Of a stretch of DNA of 64,000 nucleotides, positions 51,836 through 62,400 are shown in pieces. The stretch's first letter is position 1; every line of letters starts with the position of its first letter. Source of the stretch: Pseudoscleropodium purum. Its lineage: Eukaryota > Streptophyta > Bryopsida > Hypnales > Brachytheciaceae. The DNA lies in contig OZ017802.1 in NCBI GenBank assembly GCA_963969395.1, positions 6,326,501-6,390,500 on the forward strand, written 5' to 3'. Under the pieces are notes generated by a model, which was given only the letters and a program-made list of their open reading frames with translations, was not told where the DNA came from and ran no database searches. A program made the translations under genes and the position numbers.

Positions 51836-52650
51836 TTAGGTTGAAATCATAGGTGTATTTTTCTCTCCGGGATCAAATGCAGGTTTGCTTCAATTTGATA
51901 TGAATCTCAGAACTACTTTTTTTTTGGAGAGAGAATCTCCGAACTACTTCAATTTTACATGAATCTCAAACTACTTCAATTTGATATGAAATTCAAAATT
52001 TCTTCAATTGCATATGAACCTCAAATTGGACTTTCACATTCCATAACGATTGTTATCTCATGTCACGGTCGTAAGCTTCACTAAAACTTGTATTTAGTGT
52101 CATCCATACTAATTACAACAGTTAGTCAAGGCTATAATTTTTTATGAAAAGATAAATATTTTTACCAAGAACATAGATATCTATACTCTTCCAAGAGAAG
52201 GATCTCTATAATCATAGCTGGTTACGATATTCATCAAGAGTAAATGTTTATAGCATTCTCAAATCAATTAGTGTCAGTGACACTAAATACAGTTTGCAGT
52301 GAAATGATTTGGACTGGCAAGAATATAGGGACGAGAAAATGTGCACAAGAGAACGAATATATGTAAAAACTGAATGACAATCTGTTGGTTTGTTGCATCT
52401 TACGCCTGGAAATGCAGGGGTTTACGGTTTTAGAGATAGGAATAAGAAATTGTACACACAGAGAAGTAAATATTCATAATATATCACTTTATTGCGTACA
52501 ATCATTCATTACAGCTCATATCATGAGCAAGACGTCTCAAGAAACCAAAACACATTGCTAACTGCTCAAAACTCCATGTACAAACTTCTACTCCAATTGC
52601 GGCATTCACAGACATTCACAGCAAATAAACATGGGTGCTACATCACAAAA
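51836..52650. other. Spacer between DHAR 3' end and phosphatase 5' end
   Basis: About 0.8 kb between two genes on the same strand. It must hold the phosphatase promoter and 5' UTR on the right-to-left reading and the DHAR 3' UTR at its left end. Degenerate tandem repeats occupy the part next to the phosphatase start. I identified no reliable TATA box or operator. Confidence 0.4.
51889..52025. repeat. Degenerate tandem repeat in the phosphatase promoter region
   Basis: Variants of CTACTTCAATTTGATATGAA followed by TCTCAAA occur four to five times, with period about 30-38 bases, beginning 50-190 bases upstream of the proposed phosphatase start codon. Confidence 0.75.
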
Positions 52651-54952
52651 TTATGCCGTCAATGGTGCGTCAGGAAGGTTGAACTTCTTCTGCCAACCTT
52701 GCACAATCATCTCGTCAGGTGAGTTGCTCTTCTTAAAACTTGGACGTTCCTCCAACAACTGCACATACCAATTCAGAATATAAGCTTCACAGTAAGTACG
52801 AAATACAAATTTCTCCACCTTCGAAAATGGGATTTCAAGGGTAGCACTCACTATCTGTGTTCACATGGTACAAATCTATATTCAAATGGCAATATTCAAA
52901 CTACCGCAATAGACTGTCATTCCCACTAGTATTTGGATGAAAGCAATATTCATTCAGAACCATGATTCAACTTGAACTTCAGCATATTATTTCTCTCAAG
53001 ATCAAATTCTCAAATGCGCAGTACTTCCAGTTTCTCAGCTCAAATAAGAAAAAGCATTGAACACCTTGACAAGTGACTATTCATCTTGAACACTTCAGAT
53101 TCACGATCAGTCAACGCACCTCGATGTAATTGTTCAGAGCTGTGAATTTGGCTGGGATTTTGAAATTCATGAAGTGTCCAAGAGCCACTCGCATGTGATG
53201 AAGCTTAGGAATCAATGCATAGTCAGAGTCGGTTGGATTCGCTCCACCAATATATGGGCCACCCTGCATCAACCGACCCGAAAGTTCAATCTTCAACCCT
53301 AAAGCTGAAGCTCAGCTTTTGAAGACCAATATTAAATATACCCAAAATTCTCCAATTGATCATTCATGCGGAAAGCAAGTGAATTGATTTCTATGAACCT
53401 TAGTTCTCAGATGCTCATCCAGAGCAGCCAACTCCTTCAGCAGCTCTTCCTTGGTCGGATCATTTTTGTTCTTGCTCTTAAGGTAATTTGTGAAAGCTTG
53501 GAAAACGTTCACTCCTCTGCCAATCCAAATGTTCCAACACATTATGATCAATAGGACGCATTTCTATTCTCATTATCCAAACATTTTTTCAAACATTTCA
53601 TACTGCCTTTCACGTAAAACTAAACAGGGGTTTCAGTAAAACTAGACTATCAAAACATAAAGAGTATCTTGCACACCATTCATAGCAAGCTTACACGTGT
53701 TTGTATGCCTGGGGAGTGGCCAGCGAAATGGGATACTTCTTCTCGAGGTGCTCAGCAATCTTGTCAGAGTCTTGAATCCATTCATCCCCATCACGAAGCA
53801 AAGGCATCAAGCCTTTGGGATTCTTCTCCATAAACCTTCATTTTTCCCACCAAATCCCAAGTTCAGCAAAAGCATTCCATACTCACACTGCAATAACTCC
53901 TCGTAGTGTCTGACACACTAATTTTCTATAGTGAAACTATTTAAAATTAGAGCAAGTTGACATATTCCTGTTCTGCACTGATTTCCGCATAAACACAAAA
54001 TTTTAGTGGCACTGGTTTTGCATGTGCTACTAAAATTGCACCCTCACTAATAGGATAAATCAGTGTAGTACGAACATAAGCCCACCTAAAGTACACAGAC
54101 AAATACATGCTTTGCTTCTGAATCATTCAATACGGACCCCATAAAAGGTTTAAACAAATAGAAAAATACCATTTAGGCTTGTTGTCACCCTCTTCGATGT
54201 AAGTCGCTTTGTAGGGCAGGTTCTTCTCTGCATACCATTGACATTTGCTACAATTCAATACATGCAATATTCTACATTGCAATTTCACGAAAACTTGAAC
54301 AATCAACTTCTTGAAAGAAGCTCCAAACAAATTCAGTTCATTTCCTAGTTGAAAGAAAAATCAGGGTATCTAACAGCTTTCTCTTAAAAAACATCCTCTT
54401 GCGTCTTGAGTTCAAGAAGTTTACTTCAAGGAAATCACTTCAATAAACTCCCTACCATAAGATTATGGGAGTAAGAAGAAGTGCCGTTGCACACCCTTCT
54501 TAGCCATACTGATTTCTTACTGTTTTATATATGTTGCCAAATGAACAAGAATATAGGTGCACTCGATATAAGCGTAAAATTCAAGAATCAAATGACATCA
54601 TTCTTGAATTGCAATGGTGGCAGGGAAAAATAAAACTCCAAAATGTACCTTCTAACTCAATGTAAATCCGCTGGGAGAAAGGGCCTGCACACAAGCAATG
54701 GCGTTGGCATTCACAATCAGATGACCCAACCTCGCATGCAAAGAACATATTAAAAATGCATCTTAAAGTAAACCCGAGAAATTTCACCTCTCTTACAAAG
54801 ATTATCCAAAGCCTCTGAAAAAAAAACAAGAAAAATATCAAATAGAAAGTGCGGTAACAAGACTCACAATCGCCGCGCTCCTGGCTGGGGCTGCCGGAAC
54901 CGCTTTTCGCCTTTCCAAAAGCTTCCAAATCAATATTACCCTTCGCAGCCAT
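52651..54952 (-). CDS. DHAR: Dehydroascorbate reductase (GST family), seven exons
   Basis: Reduces dehydroascorbate to ascorbate with glutathione in the ascorbate-glutathione cycle (family knowledge). Exons on the minus strand: 54868-54952, 54649-54684, 54170-54227, 53695-53835, 53399-53516, 53120-53263 and 52651-52758. They total 690 nt (229 aa) with closed phases. The catalytic Cys is C29 in GDCPFSQR, followed by the thioredoxin-like N-terminal domain (NLPYKATYIEEGDNKPKWF, FMEKNPKGLMPLLRD) and the glutathione-contact DS pair D82-S83 in WIQDSDKI. The all-helical C-terminal domain carries GVNVFQAFTNYLKSKNKND, GGPYIGG and PKLHHMRVALGHF. The N-terminus before the Cys is about 15 residues longer than in typical cytosolic DHARs and is Gly/Ser/Lys-rich (KAKSGSGSPSQ), so the size slightly exceeds the usual 210-215 aa. 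No clear transit peptide is seen, which suggests a cytosolic form. Intron 3 contains a copy of a dispersed 29-bp repeat. Confidence 0.93.
54038..54066 (+). repeat. Dispersed 29-bp repeat, copy 2 (in a DHAR intron)
   Basis: Nearly identical to 32581-32609, differing at one position. It lies in the intron between DHAR exons 3 and 4 (53836-54169), so it cannot affect the protein directly. Confidence 0.75.
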
Positions 54953-55194
54953 GGCGTGGTACTTTCTCGCCTCCCTTTGTAATGTAATGTAATGTATATT
55001 TCAACTGACTTTATCCTTGAAAGACTGTCTTAAATCGCGAGTTCAGTAATACTATTGCAAGTATCTGCACGTTCAAGAAAATGCAATACATCAATACATC
55101 AAAGAATAACCTCGCCACATGACTGCATGCATCATCCTTCACCACCGACCATAAACCCCAAACCCAAGGCAATATTCAGCAACAAATTGGGATT

Positions 55195-55335
55195 CAAGTT
55201 GAGCAACAAATTGAAGCGAAAGGATCACCAAATTGAACCCCAAATTGGACAGTCACCGAAATGAACCCCAAATTGAGCAAGCTGAGCACCAGATTAAACA
55301 CCAAGTTGAGCACCAGGTTGAGTACCAGATTGACT
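55195..55335. repeat. About 12-bp minisatellite upstream of DHAR
   Basis: Units such as GAGCACCAGGTT, GAGTACCAGATT, AACACCAAGTT and ACCCCAAATTGA repeat about ten times with substitutions. On the minus strand they would read as repeated Asn-Leu-Val-Leu, but no gene supports translation. Position is roughly 240-380 bases upstream of the DHAR start. Confidence 0.8.
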
Positions 55336-55939
55336 GAAGCGAAGTGAATCAGAACTGTTTCAATTGTGCAAGTTATAAGTTCTTGTGGCTTTACAGTTGT
55401 TGCAGCGTGAGAGAGACTGGTCGGTGGAAGCCGCCAAGTGGACCGAAGCTCAGCGCAGTGCCACGTGGGCGCCAACTGGCGTTAATGCAAGCGGTTGCCT
55501 TCTGCGGTGCACACGATGTGGCTGGCTTTTCTGCGTTCGGCAAGAGCCACTGGGATCTCTGCAAGTTTTCTCATCTGGAGCGTCCTTTTCGTTAGACGGC
55601 GCTGCTTGGGTTTCGTTTGTGTTCATTGATTGTTGTTGCAATGAAATGCAGTTGCTGAAGGTTTAGAAGTCGGTGTTGCAATGAAGTGCGACTGCTGAAG
55701 GTTCTAGAGGTCGGTGTCAATTGGATAAATGTGAAACGCAGGAGACAAGGATTTGGGGAAGTGAACATGTGGTTTGTCTCTTAAAAGCCGGATGCAATGA
55801 CTAATAAGTTGGAACTTGGAAGTGTGAATCCCATTTGAGGCACCATAACATCATGATATGTGCACCTGTAATTGTCACTAATTACAACTAAGCATAGTAT
55901 TTTCTAAATTTTGACTTGGTTTTCTAAATTCTAACTAAA

Positions 55940-56551
55940 TGTACATTCATACCTAGATTTAGCAAGTTTTCTTTGTTGTAATGGTATGTGACTTCTCCAA
56001 TAGGTGTTCAAACCATTGTTCATTTGTAACCATCAAATTTAAGTGGCTATAGAGCTAACAAAAATTGCAAGTGGTGTTTATTGAAGGAAAGGGTTGGATT
56101 GTTCATAGCTCTTTGAAATTGCAAGTTATTATTACATCAATTTCAATCTTTCAATTTTGTAGATTCTTGAGCACTAACAACAATCTTTCATAATGCAAGG
56201 AGATATGGGCAACTACATAACACTACCAACATTGCAAACACCTCCAACATGTAAAAACAATGAATTCAAAAACTCACTTTTCTTCAATCTTCCTACATTA
56301 TTAAAAACCATTTGTTAATGCTCAAGAATCTACAAAATTGAAAGATTGAAACTTACATAACAAGAACCTCCAATTTTAGAGAACTATGATTAATCCCAAT
56401 CCTTTCTCCAATAAACACTACTTACAACCCTTGCTAATTCTATAGTCACCTAAATTCAATGATTCTAAAGGACCGATGGTCTAAACACCTGTTGGAAAAG
56501 TCACGTACTATTGCAATACAGATGCTTGCTAAGTCCAAGTGTGAATGTACC
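55940..56551. repeat. Long imperfect inverted repeat (foldback element)
   Basis: The arm 55940-56180 and the reverse complement of 56313-56551 align through their whole length by eye, separated by about 130 bases. Matching blocks include CAATCTTTCAATTTTGTAG with ATTCTTGAGCA, and the outer AATGTACATTCA against AGGTACATTCA. Divergence is roughly 20-25 percent, with the inner 40 bases nearly identical. There is no ORF. It could be a foldback transposable element or MITE, or the source of a long RNA hairpin. Confidence 0.85.
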
Positions 56552-56998
56552 TAAAGATATGTATACCCAATACCAATAGTGCACCTAAAATTGACATTAT
56601 GTACTATTGTTATACATTTGATGTTCCTAAATGTTGCATTCTAGTACAAATTGTCAATTCTCTAGTATAACAATGTCAATGTTAATTTGTTGGTTCTCAA
56701 TGTAAATTGCGGTTTAGATCTCACCAACTTTGGGTCACAAATAGGTCCACTTCGCAAATCACTGCAGATAGATTTAGATTTCCAAAGCAGGTCAGGTCAC
56801 ATAAATGGTGGCACTACATGTCACCTTTTTCTGGATTCAGGAATCGAGGTAACGCTCTTAGTTGTTTGTGGTTTACGCTTATCACTTCTTCTCTGATAAA
56901 AGTGCAGTTTGAACTCTTTAATTGGACTGTCAATTTGGTATAAATAAAGTGCATTGACCTGATATCCAAGACTGGTTAAGGAAGATTCTTATAGAGCT

Positions 56999-59460
56999 CT
57001 AAGAAGAATGAAGTCCCACACTGGGAGGGTAGAAATGCCTCTCAATGGTGGCTTTAAATATGACAGGCTTCACTAATATCCTCATCACAGTGCCACTTGG
57101 ATGTACCTCCTGCCTTGTGGGCAATGCCACCAGTTCCTCTAAAGTACGCCAACTTGATTCCCCGATCATCTGCAATCAACCTTCCAGTTTTCAGAATAGA
57201 AATAGAAACCCTAGTTTACGAGCAATACCTGTACAGAGGATACTGAAAACCATTAGGGGCCTGACCCCATCTCTAACACTGACCCCATTACCAACAGCAA
57301 CTCATCTACCAATGCAGATTGCTAGCCTTCAATTATTAAGTGATCTTCAATTAGCAAGCGATCTCTCCACAGCTATCTATCGATCTCCCAAAAATCACAC
57401 TCCAACGCTTCGGTTTAAATGCTTAAAATTACATGTGAAAATAAAAGCTAAACACAATGCAGTAGAAAGTCAAACTTACCGTCCCAAACACAGAAAAACT
57501 CCCATTCCACTCATAGTGGTCTTCTAGGCTGAAAAAGAACTCACTTGTTCCCTGCAATCATAAGTCGTTGACTCCTTGATTATCAGTAACTGTGCAAGGA
57601 CTCTACATGGATGAGCGCAATGAGCAACATTTGATTACAGAGAAGGATTTTGGATTTTTGCTTCTGAAGGTACTCTCAGGCCATATTACGTTCTTCTACT
57701 TGCATCACCTATGAGGACCAGTCACGCCTACAATTCTGCGAGAACAAGCTCATAGAAGCATAAGGAACAAAAGAACAAAGAAGAGCTAAATTACAGTGAT
57801 GAGCGCCACAGTTCCTTTGCTATTGTCCAGTTTGGTCTCCAAAGGCAGGTCTTTGTTTTCTTGACGACCGCATGAATATAATCCACCCTGAACCAATGCA
57901 TACCTGTCAGCAGAAAAAAATTACATGTGGTCATTCAACGATGTGGTAGGAGAGGCATCAAGAGCTTTCCATCTCCGCTTATTCATTTTCAACGTTGTTG
58001 CACAAACAACGAAAAAAACATCAATAGAAGTCACCAACTGAAAAAGTACGCACCCCTTGCGAGATTCCAATTTTCCAGCGTCTATCGTTGGCCCTGGAGG
58101 CTCCGCACGGTAGAAACCACATCCATCAAATAGACTTCGACTAACCAAGCTCTGCATCCCTCAACACAAGCTCATAAATAATCACAGCAAAACAAGATTG
58201 AATCAAGATCTCCATCAAAAGCATTCCAAATCTTGTTCTCAAGGGCGGAACAGGATTTCCAAAAAAAATTTGACTGTTATAGGAACTTTCAGATATCATC
58301 ATAGAGAAAGGAGAAAGAAGAAAAGGAATGAAAACAAACCTTCACGTATCGGACAGTCTTAAATGCCACTTCTCTTCGAAGCTCCACCGTGATGTTCTGC
58401 AATCATTTCAAAACACTCGTTAATGTTGACTCTACTCCTCTGCAATTCAGGAGCTTGAAACCTGCAGCTACATGCGTGAGGTATATATGCTTCCGTGGGT
58501 ATAAACTCACTATAAGCAGTTTCACAGGGTATATTACCCCAGAAAGCATATTCGCAGACGTGTGTTCACAGACTCAGATGAATGATCTGAAACACACACC
58601 AAAATATGGTATAAAAACCACCGATCGAAGTTCATTTTCAAAATTCAGGCAACTGGTGTTCATGGATTCATCCTGGCCATGGAGAAAAAGTGAACATGCT
58701 AAGAATGGGCAAAAGTAACCCAAACCATTTCTTTTAAAGACAAAGTGCCTTCAAACTAAAACCAATATGGCAATTCACCTATTAACTTAAGAACGTTATT
58801 ACATACCCCGTATTCAGTCGAAAACACAAGGTGCTCCTTTGGTCTTTGAGGATACCCTAAGCACCCCAAAAAACCTTCATCAAAACAATTTATTCAAATC
58901 TCCTTTCAAGCAATAAGGAAATGACCAGATGAGTCATCGACGTTGAAATTTCAATACATGCCTCACACAACAGTTCCAATGTCTCTTATTTCTGCTTCGG
59001 CCACTAAGGTATGTACACCCGAAACAGACAACATCCCAAATGCAAACCTAGATTTACCACAAAAGGGGACATACAAACATAGTCTCCAAAACAGATAGAC
59101 TATGTTAGTCTGATTCGTCAAACATTGTCCCCTTTAAAACTAAACAACTTGCGTAGTGATTCCCTTCCATTTCCTAAGGCACTGATCTAAACTTTCTCCA
59201 ATCGGAACTGAAGAAAGTCTCGCTTAAAAAAGATCAACATGACGTAGAAATTCATTGAGATTTTAGGGCTGAGATTTTGGGATTGGGTGAGAGAAAGACG
59301 TACCATGATACTGCGGAGTGACGAGCGGCCGCTCGCTGTAGCCCAAAAAGGCGCTATCCCTTGACAATCCCGTCGCACAGCTTGCCATCATCGTCATCAC
59401 CATCACCACTAAGAGCATCGAGAAACTCCTCAAACTTCTGCTGCTCTCACAATCCATCAT
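56999..59460 (-). CDS. Secretory cyclophilin-like (peptidyl-prolyl isomerase family) protein
   Basis: Looks like a divergent cyclophilin fold protein; isomerase activity is uncertain. Exons on the minus strand: 59304-59460, 58538-58572, 58340-58396, 58054-58151, 57795-57903, 57480-57551 and 56999-57169. They total 699 nt (232 aa) with closed phases. The start gives MMDCESSRS and a hydrophobic stretch (MLLVVMVMTMMA) that would act as a signal peptide or anchor. Cyclophilin-like landmarks in order: NITVELRRE near 65-73, FDGCGFYRAEP with R98 where the catalytic Arg of cyclophilins lies, YALVQGG, KGTVALIT, SEFFFSLEDHYEWNG near 155-169 and FSVFGTM. The loop after R98 and the hydrophobic-pocket residues differ from canonical CypA. 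The second exon is only 35 nt and uses the acceptor CATCTGAG, chosen by phase. A nearby TTTCAG 14 bases upstream is an alternative that breaks the frame. The 3' exon ends with a TAG at 56999. Confidence 0.75.
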
Positions 59461-62400
59461 TTTGCAGTAAATTTGGTGGCCCAATTGACCTAATTGAGAA
59501 TCGGTAGCATTGCGAGGGATCCAAAACGAGCGAGACACGAACAGGAGATTTCGAATTTCTCGAGTTTCTCGAAGGAATTCCTCGAATTTTCTACGAAACT
59601 AAATCCACGATGTCACAGACACTGATGCTCTGGGCGATTTCGGAAAGCAGAAGGAGTAAGAATACCTCTTACGGATCGAAGGACTCTGTTTCTGCGAAAT
59701 GGTGAACGGAATTGTCCTTCGAACTGCCTCACACCAACTGAAGTTTTTGAACGACAATGGAACCCCGCTCTACTGGCAGACTCTGTAATTGCACATTGCC
59801 ACTTACTTAGTCAAAACTCTACTGTCGATAATTGCACATAAGCTTTGATTCATGTTGTGTTGAAATCAGAAATTCATTTTTTGAGTTATTTTTACAGTTG
59901 GAATTATCGAGTCGAGTATCACAATGCTTTTCTTTCTACGTCAATAGTTGGGAGAAACTACATTTTAAGAGTAGCTTTGCCTTATAGTCAAACTAAAAGA
60001 AAGCCAAAGTTCAAATTTATTATTTAAAGTGATTTCTCAAAAGTTTCTCTCCTACTTTTCACAAACCTCTTCAACAATTTTGTTGACTAAAAATTCTAAT
60101 TCTTCCTCGATAGGTTGCAACTATTTTGCATTTCCATGAGTAGAATTTTTTTTTAAATTGGACTTTCGTACAAGGTTTGGCCAATTTGAAGTGCATAGAA
60201 GTTTACCAAAATTACATTCAATCAAATCCAATGGTTAAATCCATAATGGCACATATTTCTAACCAATAGTTATACCCAACTTAATCTAATTAATAACTTT
60301 CTTTAGAAAACCACACTAAGCTAAGACTCCTTTGCTCTTTGTCCTACCATTCAAGCCCATTGAAGATAAGAGGATTGGCATTAGAAACTCTTCAAGAATC
60401 TATTCCTATTGAAACAAAACAATTGTCAATGAAGTGGGACACAAATTTTGTGGCTTCATTTCATGATTCCATATATGTCATGGCTAACCTTCATTTATTG
60501 TTTTAATTGTATGATTCTCAACACCTAATGCGCACCCATATTATATATATAGCTTTAGATATTGACTAAATTGATTCACACCCTAAAGGGTGTCATAGAA
60601 AATTGCCCTAAATAATACCAAATTTCTTCTAATGATACACTATTAAATTACACATTCTACAAGTTTACATCCAACTTGCTTTCATGGTACACTTTGTAAT
60701 TGTACATCTTTTTAAACTTACATCCAACTCACTCTTGTGGTAATTCTATACTTGCACATTCTTCTAACTTTCATTCAATCTACTTTAGTAACACTTTTTA
60801 TGATAATTTATATTAAAGACCTATTTTTTTTACTTCAACTTTTCCATGGAAGAAAAACATAATATAGATAATAACAATATGACATTCAATTATATAGACA
60901 TGATTTAGAACAAAAAATATATAAATCTCATTTGCAAATTCACACCACATCATTTATATAGATTCTATTTTATACTAAATTATAAATAAAAATTCAAATC
61001 AAATCCATTGAAAATATTATTGTTGTAGAATGCCAAATTAGCATTTCAACAAAATTAAGTAATGCCAAATAGTCATTGATCATTAAAATGGCTTAATTTT
61101 ATCTTTTCTTAAGATTCAAGGATATACATGTCATATTCTTCTAGAAGTTTGATAAAAAAAATATACAAGAAATCTTAGATGTAAATGAAAATTTCTTGAA
61201 AAGTTTCCTTCATAAAAATTACTTGAAAAATGTGTTTATTACCCGGAAGCTTCTTGAAAGATACCTAAGCACTTTTGAGCTTGTTTAAAAACTTCATAAA
61301 TAGTAGTATATAAGGAGGTTGAAGTGAAGATAATTTTTAATCTCAACAATGAATATCTTGAAATTCTAGTTCTTTATTCAAGTGTGTCTATAATAGATTG
61401 TTAAGACTTTCATCAAATTTTATTATTAGGGATTTGCTCTCAAATTCTTCCTTACAACATTTGTTTATTATCTTTTAAAATTTGGTATCTAGACTTCTGT
61501 TAATGCTTTTTTTCATCTTCGTCTTACAAAACATAATTTAGTTTAGTTCTCCAAAAGTTATGAAGGTTTAAAGTACTAAAAATATTGAATAAATAGTAAT
61601 TTTATTTATACATTTTATAATTTTTTTAAGAACAATCAATATTGGAGATGATTAGTGTATGAATATGTCACTAAAATAATATTAGAATTTGATATTGATT
61701 GATTGAACATGGATTATCTTTCTTTTCACAACTACTTGACTGCTTTAGAAATTGGAGATTAACTTTGTCTTTCAAAATGTTGATTCATATTATAGTTTAT
61801 TTGATTGAATGTGAATAATTTCTTATCAAAAAATAATTTAAATAGTGTTTAGAAATTATCAAGTACTCATCTACTCTATAGTATTTTTTGAATTTCTTAT
61901 AGAATTTTTTCTTGTATTTTCATAGGATGAATTAAAATATCATTAGGTTATTGCAAATACAACTTAACAAAACCAAAATCAAAATTCACTATTGAGAAGA
62001 TTTTTTTAAATTATAATGATTAGAACATCAGTTTAGAGCAAAAACTACAAGAAGAGAACCAAAACTTAAACTTTTATTGATAAACAAAAACAAAAGTTGA
62101 ATGTGATTAACGACGATAAGAATATATTGGTTGTTGACTTATTAGAGGGCTTTAATTTCAAAGTATTACCAATGTGGTGATTTTAGACTTAAATTATATT
62201 ACTTGCATTTCAAGAAAGATAAATTACTTAAGTTGTACTTGAAGAAATTTTAAGGCAGTTGGTTTAACCTATGAATTATTTTCTTACAATTCAAACAGCC
62301 TAAATGCAATACTTTATGGCATAAATCACCATCATTGCATCTTGACATTAGAAGGGATTTGAGGGAAAAAAATCCCATTTCAAACATGTTCCTTTCACTA

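Larger units (their letters stand above)
54953..56998. other. Spacer upstream of DHAR and downstream of the cyclophilin-like gene
   Basis: About 2 kb. The first 150 bases next to DHAR are its likely promoter and 5' UTR, with three or more GTAAT repeats near 54980. ORFs near 55344-55666 sit in a GC-richer patch and show no recognised domain. The middle holds a 12-bp minisatellite and a long inverted repeat, listed separately. I see no further gene. Confidence 0.4.

Noticed and set aside
55344..55666. Plus-strand ORFs upstream of DHAR as a divergent gene
   Set aside because: Two frames overlap on one strand, with no recognised motif and no supporting exons; composition alone explains them.
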